A stretch of 64,000 nucleotides of DNA from Phycisphaerae bacterium (lineage in GTDB: Bacteria > Chloroflexota > Anaerolineae > 4572-78 > J111). The stretch is from the NCBI GenBank assembly GCA_028285035.1, contig JANQQF010000011.1, positions 62,001-126,000 on the forward strand. Direction: 5' to 3'. Under the pieces are notes generated by a model, which searched no databases, was not told the origin of the DNA, and saw nothing but the letters and a program-made list of their open reading frames with translations. This document shows, one piece after another, positions 34,427 through 43,516 of the stretch (positions within the stretch are counted from its first letter, which is position 1; each line of letters opens with the position of its first letter). Both the position numbers and the translations under genes were made by a program.

Positions 34427-35266
34427 ATGGATTTGACCAGACTTCTCTTTTTTCCTTTCCTGGGATTCAATCGGACGAAGCTTGAACGACGATTGGCTGG
34501 GAAGACCGTCCTGATTACGGGGGCGAGTTATGGAATTGGCGAGAGTCTGGCCATTGCCCTGGCTGGAAGTGGGGCGCGGCTGATTTTGGTAGCTCGAACG
34601 GCAGAGAAGCTGGCTGAAGTGAAGGCCCGGATTGAAGCTCAAGGTGGGCAAGCTGAGGTGGTTTCTTGTGATTTAAGCAAGGCCACAGAGGTCGAGCGCC
34701 TGCTTCAGGCGTTGCATAAATTACCTGAAGGGGTTGACATTGTGGTCAACAATGCAGGCAAGTCAATCCGCCGCTCGATTTTCGCTTCACTAGATCGATT
34801 GCACGATTTTTCTCGAACGATGAACCTAAACTACTTTGGCCCAGTGCAACTCTTGCTTGGTCTTATTCCGGGCTTGGTGGCTCGAAAGGGTCACATTATT
34901 AACATCTCCGCGCTAAATGTTTTGTTAATCCCAATGCCAAAATGGGCTGCCTATCAAGCGTCCAAATCTGCCTTTGACCAATGGCTTCGCTCAGTTTTGC
35001 CTGAGTTGAAAGCACAGGGAGTCGCCATCACGACAATTTATCTTCCCTTAGTCCGTACCCGGATGATTGAACCCACCGAAATTTATCGAAATATGCCAGC
35101 GATGACCTCTGAGCAAGTCGCAGATTTGATTTGCCGAGCCATAATCTCGCAACGCAGGGTGTATGCGCCGTGGTGGTTGATATTTGGTCAGCTAGGTTCT
35201 GTTCTATTTCGTTGGCCCTTAGAGGTGTTTATGACTGGGACTGTGCGAGGTGACTCCCGTCGATGA
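34427..35266 (+). CDS. Short-chain dehydrogenase, membrane-associated type
   Basis: 279-residue SDR with TGASYGIG at about 31-38, NNAGKS and the active-site YQASKSA. Hydrophobic segments at both ends (LLFFPFLGF at the N-terminus and WWLIFGQLGSVLFRWPLEVF at the C-terminus) resemble the DltE/acyl-ketoreductase-like SDRs that act on lipids at the membrane. The ATG at 34427 directly follows the methyltransferase stop; the longer frame from 34349 would overlap it. The stop overlaps the acyl-CoA ligase ATG by 4 bp. Confidence 0.9.
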   Translation: MDLTRLLFFPFLGFNRTKLERRLAGKTVLITGASYGIGESLAIALAGSGARLILVARTAEKLAEVKARIEAQGGQAEVVSCDLSKATEVERLLQALHKLPEGVDIVVNNAGKSIRRSIFASLDRLHDFSRTMNLNYFGPVQLLLGLIPGLVARKGHIINISALNVLLIPMPKWAAYQASKSAFDQWLRSVLPELKAQGVAITTIYLPLVRTRMIEPTEIYRNMPAMTSEQVADLICRAIISQRRVYAPWWLIFGQLGSVLFRWPLEVFMTGTVRGDSRR

Positions 35267-36792
35267 TAACCCTGCTCTGGAAATTGTATCGTATTCATCT
35301 CTTGACCTTGAAAGGATTGGTCTCGCTCGTTCTCGCTATTCAGAAGATGGGCGTCAACTTGATGGTGCTGCTCCAAGTGGCAGCGCGATTACACCCACAT
35401 CGCATTGCTGTGACGGATGATAAAGAGCGGTTGACGTATGCCCAGCTTTTAAAGCAGACCGAGATGTTGGCTGAAAATTTGATCAAGCAGTATGGTGTTC
35501 GTGAGAAACAAGATGTCGCCATCCTTTGTCGAAACCACGCTGTCGCCATCAAAACAATTTTTGCAATATCCCGGCTTGGGGGCAATGTGTTTATGCTCAA
35601 CCCCGAGATGTCATCAGATCAGATTGTGGCCTTGCAGGACCGCTTTCAGTTTGATTTCTTTGTCTATGATCAGCCACTCGCAACTATTTTCGTCGAGGGA
35701 GCATTAAGCAAAATTTCTCTTCCCGCGTATCATTCCAGCGATGTTTCAATCGATCAACTCTCAACCCAGCCGAATTTACAACCTCGCCCATTAGGTCGGG
35801 CAACCACAGGAAAAGTCGTGGTGTTGACCGGGGGCACAACAGGACAACCAAAATCGGTGAGCCGTAAGCCCTCCCTTTTTGATTTTTTGCCGCCATTCTT
35901 TGCTTTGCTTACACAGGCTCACCTTGACCGCTATCAATCCATCTACATCGCGCCCCCAATTTGTCACGGCTACGGTTTGGCTTTGCTGTTGATTGGAATG
36001 GTGCTTGGGGCTGAAATGTATTTCACCGAGTGCTTCAAAGCCCCCCAAGCGTGCGCCTTGATTGCGAAGCACGACATTGAGGTCGTGATTGTCGTGCCGT
36101 TGATGCTAGAACGGATGCTCAAACATGATACAAAGGCTCTATCCTCGTTGCGATGTGTTTTGGCGGGTAGTGCTGTGCTGCGGCCAGATTTGACGCAGGG
36201 CACTTTGGAGAAGCTTGGCCCTGTTTTGTTTAATCTGTACGGAACATCAGAAGCTGGCTTTTCGATCATTGCCACGCCCGACACCTTAGGCCAGAAACCC
36301 GATTCGATTGGAAAACCAGTTTCCGGGGTAACGGCTAAAATTACGAAAGCTGACCAAGTCGCCGATGCTCAGCAGATTGGTCAGCTTTTGATTCGCAGCC
36401 GCTGGAGTGCCAAGCAAAATCGCTGGATTGAGACAGGTGACCTTGCTTACCAGGATGCTGATGGTGACCTATTTCTCTGTGGCCGAACCGATGATATGAT
36501 TGTTTCGGGCGGGCAAAATGTTTATCCCGTTGAATTGGAGAAGGTGTTGGCCCAACATCCCGCAGTGGATAATGTGGCCGTTTTGGGGATTCCTGACGAA
36601 GAATTTGGCCAACGTTTGAAAGCTGTGATTGTGTTAAAATCAAACGCTGGCCTTGATGAGACTTCACTGCGGGCTTGGTTAAAATCTCGGATTGCCCGCT
36701 ATCAAATGCCTGCCGTTATTGAGTTTCGTGACGAATTGCCCTACACCTCGATTGGTAAGGTAGACAAGAAGGCCTTGTACTCATCGTTGTAA
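35263..36792 (+). CDS. AMP-forming acyl-CoA synthetase/ligase
   Basis: 509-residue adenylate-forming enzyme. Motif A3 reads VVLTGGTTGQPKSVS near residue 187, A5 YGTSEAG, A7 ETGDLAYQD, and A8 GRTDDMIVSGGQNVYPVELE. The catalytic A10 lysine lies in YTSIGKVDKKAL at the C-terminus. An N-terminal hydrophobic stretch (LVSLVLAIQKMG) may associate it with the membrane. With the SDR and the methyltransferase upstream it probably activates a long or branched acyl group for lipid synthesis or modification; this is inferred from context only. Confidence 0.93.
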   Translation: MITLLWKLYRIHLLTLKGLVSLVLAIQKMGVNLMVLLQVAARLHPHRIAVTDDKERLTYAQLLKQTEMLAENLIKQYGVREKQDVAILCRNHAVAIKTIFAISRLGGNVFMLNPEMSSDQIVALQDRFQFDFFVYDQPLATIFVEGALSKISLPAYHSSDVSIDQLSTQPNLQPRPLGRATTGKVVVLTGGTTGQPKSVSRKPSLFDFLPPFFALLTQAHLDRYQSIYIAPPICHGYGLALLLIGMVLGAEMYFTECFKAPQACALIAKHDIEVVIVVPLMLERMLKHDTKALSSLRCVLAGSAVLRPDLTQGTLEKLGPVLFNLYGTSEAGFSIIATPDTLGQKPDSIGKPVSGVTAKITKADQVADAQQIGQLLIRSRWSAKQNRWIETGDLAYQDADGDLFLCGRTDDMIVSGGQNVYPVELEKVLAQHPAVDNVAVLGIPDEEFGQRLKAVIVLKSNAGLDETSLRAWLKSRIARYQMPAVIEFRDELPYTSIGKVDKKALYSSL

Positions 36793-36799
36793 TTCTGTT

Positions 36800-37795
36800 T
36801 TACCCCGCCAAAATATCCTCAATTTGCTGCAGTTCTTCGCTCGATAATTCTGCATTATCTAGGGTAGCGACAATCTCTTCGATTTGACTCGGACGGCTGG
36901 CTCCAATCAGGGCTGAGGTCATTTGATTGTGGCGGAGAGTCCAGGCCACGGCAAGTTGGGCCATACTTTGCCCCCGTGCCTTGGCAATCTTGTTGAGTTT
37001 ATGCACTTTGGCTATTCGTTCTTCGCTGATACTATCTCCCCAATGTAATGCCCCAGAGTATTTTGCAGCGCGTGATCCATCGGGAATATCTTGGATGTAT
37101 TTGTTGGTGAGAATGCCCTGGCACAATGGTGAGAAGCAGATGCAGCCAATGCCTTCATCTGCCAAAGTGTCTAGCAACCCATCCTCAATCCACCGATCAA
37201 ACATATTGTAGCGAGGCTGATGAATGAGGCAGGGAGTGCCCATCTCGTGCAAGATGCGGGCGGCTTCTCGCGTTTGCTCGGGGCTGTAGGTGGAGATGCC
37301 AGCGTACAAAGCTCGACCACTACGGACAATGAAATCCAGAGCGCCCATAGTTTCTTCAAGCGGGGTGTCTGGGTCAAAGCGATGGCTGTAGAAGATGTCC
37401 ACATAATCAAGCCCCATCCGCTTCAGACTTTGATCACAACTCGCCACCAGATACTTGCGTGATCCCCATTCACCATATGGTCCTGGCCACATATCGTAAC
37501 CAGCTTTGCTGGAGATAATCAGCTCATCCCGATATCGGGCTAAATCTTGGGCAAATATCTGGCCAAAGTTGGCCTCAGCCGAGCCGGGTGGTGGCCCATA
37601 ATTGTTGGCCAGATCGAAATGGGTGATGCCTAAATCAAAAGCACTGTGGATCATCGCCCGGGCGTTTTCCAAGGAATCAACCCCACCAAAGTTGTACCAA
37701 AGACCAAGTGAGATGGCCGGTAGTTTTAGGCCACTTTGGCCAGTATGATTGTACTTCATTGAGTCATATCGCGTCTCTGCTGCTAAATAGTGCAT
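36800..37795 (-). CDS. Aldo/keto reductase, L-glyceraldehyde-3-phosphate reductase type
   Basis: 331-residue NADPH-dependent aldo/keto reductase. The N-terminus (HYLAAETRYDSMKYNHTGQS, then LKLPAISLGLWYNFGG) has the layout of E. coli YghZ/GpR. Catalytic tetrad positions show as FDLANNYG (Asp, Tyr), SSKAGYDMWPGPYG (Lys) and YSHRFDPDTPLEET (His). The C-terminal SALIGASRP cofactor motif is present. AAAGGGG lies upstream of the ATG. It detoxifies aldehydes in related bacteria. It is convergent with the acyl-CoA ligase (7-bp gap). Confidence 0.93.
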   Translation of the reverse strand: MHYLAAETRYDSMKYNHTGQSGLKLPAISLGLWYNFGGVDSLENARAMIHSAFDLGITHFDLANNYGPPPGSAEANFGQIFAQDLARYRDELIISSKAGYDMWPGPYGEWGSRKYLVASCDQSLKRMGLDYVDIFYSHRFDPDTPLEETMGALDFIVRSGRALYAGISTYSPEQTREAARILHEMGTPCLIHQPRYNMFDRWIEDGLLDTLADEGIGCICFSPLCQGILTNKYIQDIPDGSRAAKYSGALHWGDSISEERIAKVHKLNKIAKARGQSMAQLAVAWTLRHNQMTSALIGASRPSQIEEIVATLDNAELSSEELQQIEDILAG

Positions 37796-37991
37796 GTTTT
37801 TATCCCCTTTGATTTTGTTTATAAAGCAAGCTTCTGGTTGTTCTTTACGTTGATTGAGCCTGTTAAAAATAACGTTTTATGAGACAAACTGTCTGGTTTT
37901 GACAAGCTCAACCGACAGTTGACACCCATTCTGCATAAGTCTTGATCTAATTTGGATTATATGAGGGGGTGACGATAGGGCAAGTTGTCCG

Positions 37992-39677
37992 TTACTCTGG
38001 CCCAGGTGGGTTGGCGGCTGTGCCTGCTGGGACAATGCGGGTGATGCCAAGAAGAGGGCGTCCGCTACGCTCGTAGAAGGCTTCCTCGATGGTTTCTTCC
38101 AAATTGAGCGGGCGATATAGCTCTTTGAATTCGCCACTCCGATCAAAGATGACCTCATCGGGTGCCCGCCATAAGTAGTAGGTGTTTTGCTCTTGGATAA
38201 ATCGTTCCAAGCGTACTTGTAACTCAACATCAGGCTCCCAAGCATAGCCAAAAACCTCAACAGGTGTTACTTGGCCGTTGGTTAAATAATAAATGGGCGC
38301 AGCTAATCCCCAATCCATGGCTACAACTGAAGGGGGTTGGTTGGGCTGTGAGGCAAGCCAATCCCCGAGATCGTAGATTGCATCAGAGTGGGTGCTTAAC
38401 CCGCCGCTGATGGTGAGGTCGGCGTGATAACGAATGGTGTTGGCTAAGTTTGTGGTGATTAGGGTGAGAAAGGCTAGGCCAATCAGTGATCGAATGATAG
38501 CTGTAGGAATAACTGTAGGGTGGTGGCGAAGGATGAACCAGCCGCTGATCGCAAGAGCAATGGCTGGCCAGGGCATCAGGATAGCGAAGTGGGTGACCCA
38601 TAATGCTGACACCGTTTGAATGCTGGCAATGATAATTAATCCAATGACCAGGAATGGAAAAAGTGCAATCTTTGTGTCAGACTCTAATTTTGCACTTCGC
38701 GTAGCGAATAAGACTGTAACGACTACCAAAATTAAACTCAAAACAAAAATGGGTAGGACCAAACTATTTTGGTGAATATTGCCTAAATACCACAAATGGC
38801 TTCCATCTACAAGAACACCAAATTGCAGCAATCGTTCAATGAGATTCGAGCCAATATTGTAGTTGTTAACCCCGTAATAGGACGTTTGGGAGTTTTCCGA
38901 GATGTTGCGAAAGGTGCCTCCAGTTTGCAGATTATAGAGGATGAGGGGGGAGAGGCCTACAATAAAGGCGACAAACATCAGGAGTAGTTCATTTAAAGTG
39001 AATTGAAATTTACCTATCTGTTCGCGAAGTGGGGGTGGATTTTTGATGAAGGGTAGCCCATAGAGTAGAACAATTGCGCTTAATACAGCAGCAATAAGCC
39101 ACACAAAAAGAAACTTCGCGTAGATACCAGATCCAACAAAAAAACCCAACCAAACACTAAACCACAAGTTTTTACTGTTTAGACGTTTTAAACCAAAATA
39201 TATGGCTCCGATACCAAACAAAACCGTCACCGCAGTTACAAATACACCTTGACGGTTCCAGAAAATGAACGTGGGGTCAACGGCGAGTAGGGCTATTGTG
39301 GCCAAGCCAGCAACGTGATTTTTTGTAAGATGACTCACCAAGAGATGGGTGAGCCACAAGGAAATGGCCCCAATCAATACAGAGGGCAAGCGTAAGGCAA
39401 ACGCAGTTGGGCCAAAGATTGAAATGGTGGGTAGGGCAGTGTAGGTGTTGATGGCTCCAATGTAATCTTGGGTCATCAGCGGAAAGCGTTGTTGATTGAT
39501 AACCAAACCACTTTCCCGAAAGGTCGTTACCGGCTGGCCTAGTAACAATTGCAGGGCGGGGACAACCTCGAACGCCTCATCATAATGAATGCCAGGTAAA
39601 TCGATTTGGTATAGGCTTAAACTGAAATAAAGCAGGAAAATGACGACAAACGCTATTCTGTAAAACATTTGTTGCAT
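37992..39677 (-). CDS. GT39/ArnT-like membrane glycosyltransferase
   Basis: 561-residue polytopic protein with about 11 membrane segments. The first periplasmic loop has HYDEAFEVVPALQ, the acidic motif characteristic of PMT/ArnT-type GT-C enzymes that transfer sugar from a polyprenyl phosphate. A second loop has FIFWNRQGVFVTAV. The last 130 residues form a soluble domain. It begins 1 bp after the FecR-like gene stop, as the third gene of an envelope operon. Protein or lipid glycosylation is likely, with the acceptor unknown. Confidence 0.87.
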   Translation of the reverse strand: MQQMFYRIAFVVIFLLYFSLSLYQIDLPGIHYDEAFEVVPALQLLLGQPVTTFRESGLVINQQRFPLMTQDYIGAINTYTALPTISIFGPTAFALRLPSVLIGAISLWLTHLLVSHLTKNHVAGLATIALLAVDPTFIFWNRQGVFVTAVTVLFGIGAIYFGLKRLNSKNLWFSVWLGFFVGSGIYAKFLFVWLIAAVLSAIVLLYGLPFIKNPPPLREQIGKFQFTLNELLLMFVAFIVGLSPLILYNLQTGGTFRNISENSQTSYYGVNNYNIGSNLIERLLQFGVLVDGSHLWYLGNIHQNSLVLPIFVLSLILVVVTVLFATRSAKLESDTKIALFPFLVIGLIIIASIQTVSALWVTHFAILMPWPAIALAISGWFILRHHPTVIPTAIIRSLIGLAFLTLITTNLANTIRYHADLTISGGLSTHSDAIYDLGDWLASQPNQPPSVVAMDWGLAAPIYYLTNGQVTPVEVFGYAWEPDVELQVRLERFIQEQNTYYLWRAPDEVIFDRSGEFKELYRPLNLEETIEEAFYERSGRPLLGITRIVPAGTAANPPGPE

Positions 39678-39678
39678 G

Positions 39679-40893
39679 CTACTCTTCGGCTAGCAACGAA
39701 ATATTGCGAACCATCCCTTCATAAATCCAACCTGAGGCATAGATGCGGATTGATTTAATAAAAACTGGCTTCGTTGGCCCCAACGTCGTTAATAGATTGA
39801 CCGACTCATAGGGGTACCAGATGAAACGGGCGATGCGCTCACTGGAGTTATCTGGCTGATTGTAGAGGATATAGTTTTCAGGGGGAGGGCTATAATAAAA
39901 GCCGTGTAGCCAGTTTCGCTCGTTCCCATCGGCGTCTTCATACGCGACGTGAAGCATAATGGGGAACTCGGAGCCTAGCTGTCCACCTCCAGATAAGGAT
40001 TGTTCTGAGAGCCGGACTTCAGCGAACACCCGAACGGATTGAAAATCTCGAACGTCTTTATTTACATTTTGGATAACCCCAATTTCAGTGTGAACATTAT
40101 CGCGGCCTTGGCTACGGAGAACAAGGACATTCTGTCCTCTAAACTCCTCAACGATGGCTGTTGTTTCGACCCCTTCAATCGGCTCTTCAACATAAACCTG
40201 CCAGATTTGGTCGAAATCCGGTGAGAATGTGTCCGTTTCGAGCAAGTTTTTTGCTGCGGGTAATGGCCCTAATAGGGAACTGTCTTGACCTGCCACCGCC
40301 CGTTGCCCTTCGCGAATTAAGACATTCTCATTTTCGGGATTTAACACGTTTGCTTCTCCAAGCCGAGGGGTAACCTGTGTTTCCTCCTCATCAACATCAA
40401 CCGAAAAGATGCCCTGCCCTAGAGCGATTTGAGCATGTGGGGTGTTGATGTCGATGTTGATATCGGTGCGATCTCGTGCGGATGTGGCCCGAATCCGTCC
40501 TTGCTGAATTTCTAGCAGCAAACGGCTAGGACGATAGCTAAAGCTGAAGCGTGGTTCGCGGATCTCGTGTAATATGATCCGGGTATTGCTATACAGTGTA
40601 AGGCTACTGTCATCAAACAACCGCAAAATGGCTTGTGAGGTATCATCTGTTGAGATTTGATACAGTTCCTGCACGGTGGTCGTGTTTCCCCCCGTCAATG
40701 ATGCTGATAGAGTGGCGTCGGGTTCCCCTAACAACACCGTTCCCCGGACCGAGGTAACATCTGGATCAAATAAAACTGTGGCGTTGATCACATACCAGTA
40801 AATTGAGGTGGGGATGATGATGCACAATGAACAGAATGTGGTAAAGGAGATAATGAGTATCGTCCAAGCTGTGCGTTCAGGGTTGTTTTTCAT
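39679..40893 (-). CDS. FecR-domain membrane-anchored protein
   Basis: 404-residue protein. A single membrane segment (TAWTILIISFTTFCSLCIII) lies near the N-terminus, then a FecR-type beta domain (LRLFDDSSLTLYSNTRIILH, then TPHAQIALGQGIFSVDVDEE), then a C-terminal jelly-roll-like domain. FecR domains often carry signals or scaffold surface complexes. I start at 40893 (MKNNPERT) because the longer frame to 41217 overlaps the DUF2723 gene and is not protein-like. It lies between two GT-C-like genes, suggesting a role in the same surface glycan machinery. Confidence 0.8.
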   Translation of the reverse strand: MKNNPERTAWTILIISFTTFCSLCIIIPTSIYWYVINATVLFDPDVTSVRGTVLLGEPDATLSASLTGGNTTTVQELYQISTDDTSQAILRLFDDSSLTLYSNTRIILHEIREPRFSFSYRPSRLLLEIQQGRIRATSARDRTDINIDINTPHAQIALGQGIFSVDVDEEETQVTPRLGEANVLNPENENVLIREGQRAVAGQDSSLLGPLPAAKNLLETDTFSPDFDQIWQVYVEEPIEGVETTAIVEEFRGQNVLVLRSQGRDNVHTEIGVIQNVNKDVRDFQSVRVFAEVRLSEQSLSGGGQLGSEFPIMLHVAYEDADGNERNWLHGFYYSPPPENYILYNQPDNSSERIARFIWYPYESVNLLTTLGPTKPVFIKSIRIYASGWIYEGMVRNISLLAEE

Positions 40894-40990
40894 TGGTGGA
40901 TTTGATGCCTTAGGTGTACTGTGCAGGTCGCTATTGTACAGGCAATAGAGGTGGGTGGACAAATTTTTCCCTGCCAGCAGCACCTTAATG

Positions 40991-43045
40991 TTAAGGAGTG
41001 AGTTTAACAGGGCCGACAATCTCTCCCCCACCCATTCCGATAAATTGACCCGGCTCTGGCTGAAAATACATCCCAACACGCAATTGGTACTCTCCAGGTG
41101 GTAAGTCGGTTGGGAGTTGCAGTTGATGGTGATCTCGCAAAACTTCGCCAGGAGTCCAGAAGCTTGAGGGATAATACATCCCTCCAGGTTGTTTGTCGCT
41201 CTGTGTGATACCCTCACCTTGAGTGTTGATAAGATGCACGTAGCTTGTGTAATCGACAGATAGAGGCTGTGTAACTTGCCAATGTAGGGTCACTGTCAGG
41301 ACTTGGTTTGCTGTAACATTTGTGTCAAAACCAAGAAGAGAGATTGTTTCACTAATTTGCCTTCCCTGGGCATTGGTTGCAATCGCCTCTGGTAGGGGAC
41401 GATTGACGACAGTTGCGGGTTGCGCCTCGTTTCTTGTTACCTGGATCAGCTCTTGCCAAGGAGTCAGTTCTGCCTTGAGTGATAACCCTTCCATTGGTTT
41501 AATGAGGTAAACCGGTCGGCCTGATAATAAAGCCTGATCCAGTACTCGTCCCACATTGGTAAAGGCGGGATCTGGTACGATTAGGGGAAATAGCCCTTGT
41601 AAATCAGGCCGAAGCTGGTGAACATATTGGTAGTACCACATCGGCATAATTTCGTTGCGATCATTGCTTATCAAGATAGCGTTATCTGGCAAATCTTTCG
41701 CCAAAATCTCTGACCACTGTATTTCAGCCGTACGATTTCTCGATTGATCAATTTGGTTGAAATTCGTGGCAAGTATACCAATTAGAGCCACAAGCATCAT
41801 GACAATGAGCGTGGTGGCAACAAGGCTATATATTCGATCTTCGAGCCTGCTGGCCATTGTACCAAAAATGGGCACCTCTTTTGAGCTGGCCTTACTTTGT
41901 ACAAAGCGTTGAGCTATAATGTGGCTCAGCCATAAACTACCAATACCAAGCCATAGTACTAATATTAGCCAGGTAGGTAAAAAGAGAACGAAAACGTCAC
42001 CAATAAAATAAATCATATTGAAGATGACAATAGCTGCGAAGGTTAGCCCGAGTAGACCAAATATATCTAATCTCGTTGTGGCCAGCACGATTGCGCCTAT
42101 GACAGCAAGAATCACCCCAAACCAGGTAATTTGAGCCTGTAATAGACTCCAGACCAAACCTAGCCGTTCAACATCTACGGCCTCAGGCTGAATTTCATTG
42201 GAGAAAACAGTTCCCATCAAGTGGTTCCAGAAACCTATCGGGCTATTTTCATACAAGGTGAGTGTTTGGGTTTCGCTAAGGTTGATCGTGGCGTAGGGTG
42301 TCGTTGGAGCAACATAGGGAATGTATAGATAAAGGAGAAGAGGAAGCAATATGATTGCTAGATGAGATGCAATCTTGTGTAAAGAGAGTTGTCGCCATAA
42401 AGATGGCTGCGGTTCAACTGTCGGCTGTGTTGATTTTTGTTTTGGGGTGAACAAGAAAAAGAATAGGAGAGCCGGGAGGATTAACACTGTTGTGCGATGG
42501 TGAGCTAACCCCAGCCCAATGATAAAACTTAGCGTGTGAAATTGCCACGACCCAAGTGGTGACTGATTGCTTTTGAGATACAGCACCAACCCTAGAATAG
42601 CTACAATTAGAAGGGTGTGAAGCGCATACACTTCGGCAATGACGGCTTGGCTCCAAAATGTGGGGGTGACAGCAAAGAGCAGGGCGGTTGCTGCACCTGT
42701 AACGTGATAGAGGGCGTGAGGTTTATTCGGAAGAGTTAGGCGGAGTAGTTGTGTGGAGACCCAATAAGTGACCCCCACTGTGCCTGCGGCGAAGATAGCT
42801 GATAACAAATTCATGCGCCACGCCACTTCACCGATCGGGAATAAATGGACCCAGACCCACCCCAAAAGGATATACAAAGGATAGCCGGTTGGATGTGCGA
42901 TACCTGGGAGCCAAGCGACAAATTGAAACTCCCCGCTATCTGCATACAAAACAGTAGGGGCTAAGGTGATGAGGTATAGAAGGAGTGTAGTTAGGCTCAC
43001 GCCCACCCCAATAGACCACGACAATTTTTGACTCGAAGTTTGCAT
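40991..43045 (-). CDS. DUF2723 family membrane protein (GT-C-like)
   Basis: 684-residue polytopic protein with the DUF2723 N-terminal signature (LAPTVLYADSGEFQFVAWL, then IAHPTGYPLYILLGWVW), then about 12 membrane segments and a C-terminal soluble beta domain similar to those ending the 20-28 kb proteins (YYPSSFWTPGEVLRDHHQL). DUF2723 is related to O-mannosyltransferases such as TMEM260. A strong promoter lies only about 20 bp upstream; the ATG at 43045 leaves a 12-nt leader with no Shine-Dalgarno, and the GTG at 43054 would be almost leaderless. First gene of the operon with the FecR-like and GT39-like genes. Confidence 0.87.
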   Translation of the reverse strand: MQTSSQKLSWSIGVGVSLTTLLLYLITLAPTVLYADSGEFQFVAWLPGIAHPTGYPLYILLGWVWVHLFPIGEVAWRMNLLSAIFAAGTVGVTYWVSTQLLRLTLPNKPHALYHVTGAATALLFAVTPTFWSQAVIAEVYALHTLLIVAILGLVLYLKSNQSPLGSWQFHTLSFIIGLGLAHHRTTVLILPALLFFFLFTPKQKSTQPTVEPQPSLWRQLSLHKIASHLAIILLPLLLYLYIPYVAPTTPYATINLSETQTLTLYENSPIGFWNHLMGTVFSNEIQPEAVDVERLGLVWSLLQAQITWFGVILAVIGAIVLATTRLDIFGLLGLTFAAIVIFNMIYFIGDVFVLFLPTWLILVLWLGIGSLWLSHIIAQRFVQSKASSKEVPIFGTMASRLEDRIYSLVATTLIVMMLVALIGILATNFNQIDQSRNRTAEIQWSEILAKDLPDNAILISNDRNEIMPMWYYQYVHQLRPDLQGLFPLIVPDPAFTNVGRVLDQALLSGRPVYLIKPMEGLSLKAELTPWQELIQVTRNEAQPATVVNRPLPEAIATNAQGRQISETISLLGFDTNVTANQVLTVTLHWQVTQPLSVDYTSYVHLINTQGEGITQSDKQPGGMYYPSSFWTPGEVLRDHHQLQLPTDLPPGEYQLRVGMYFQPEPGQFIGMGGGEIVGPVKLTP

Positions 43046-43063
43046 ATCTGTCACAAGGCGGGG

Positions 43064-43092
43064 ATTATATAACAGGACAATAAATGGGTAAA
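43064..43092 (-). promoter_or_regulatory. Promoter of the DUF2723-FecR-GT39 operon
   Basis: On the minus strand TTTACC (43092-43087) and a perfect TATAAT (43069-43064) are 17 bp apart. Transcription should start near 43057, giving a very short untranslated leader for the DUF2723 gene. Confidence 0.65.
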
Positions 43093-43180
43093 GAATCCGT
43101 TTCTGTTATCTGCCGCTGACCCAAACCTGGAAAATCAGGCAAGGTTCTTGGGATTGGTTAGCAACTACATGGAGGTTGTG

Positions 43181-43399
43181 ATGACAAAGTGGGAGTATTG
43201 TGTTATTGATATTAGCCCTGAAGGGCAAGCTAAGGTTGTCTACTTAAAACCGGCAGGTCAAAAACATCGAGCCGAAAAGGTGGAGGAAATTTATCAGGTT
43301 TTGGCGGAGTTGGGACTTGATGGTTGGGAGTTAGTGAGTCATACCCAAACAATTTCAGAGTATTACACCTTCAAACGTGCTTTACCTGAAAAGGTTTAG
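43181..43399 (+). CDS. DUF4177-like small protein
   Basis: 72-residue protein with the DUF4177-type pattern: N-terminal TKWEYCVIDI strand, a helix with LAELGLDGWELVSHTQT, and a final YYTFKRAL strand. The conserved GWELV core supports the call. Function is unknown for the family; members are small soluble alpha/beta proteins. ATG 43181 is chosen because GGAGGT (43171-43176) is directly upstream. It lies between divergent operons, followed by the adenylate-kinase-like gene about 120 bp further on. Confidence 0.8.
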   Translation: MTKWEYCVIDISPEGQAKVVYLKPAGQKHRAEKVEEIYQVLAELGLDGWELVSHTQTISEYYTFKRALPEKV

Positions 43400-43516
43400 A
43401 TGCCTAGAGATTGGCTTACGTGAAGATGCCTATTGATAGATTTAGCAAAATCTGGCATGATGTCTAAGGTTTTCCAAATTGTTATTGGTTAGCATTAACT
43501 GGAAGAGAGGGATAGG

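Noticed and set aside
39679..41217. Longer 512-residue form of the FecR-like protein
   Set aside because: The extra N-terminus overlaps the DUF2723 coding sequence by more than 200 bp; MKNNPERT at 40893 followed by a membrane helix is a natural start.
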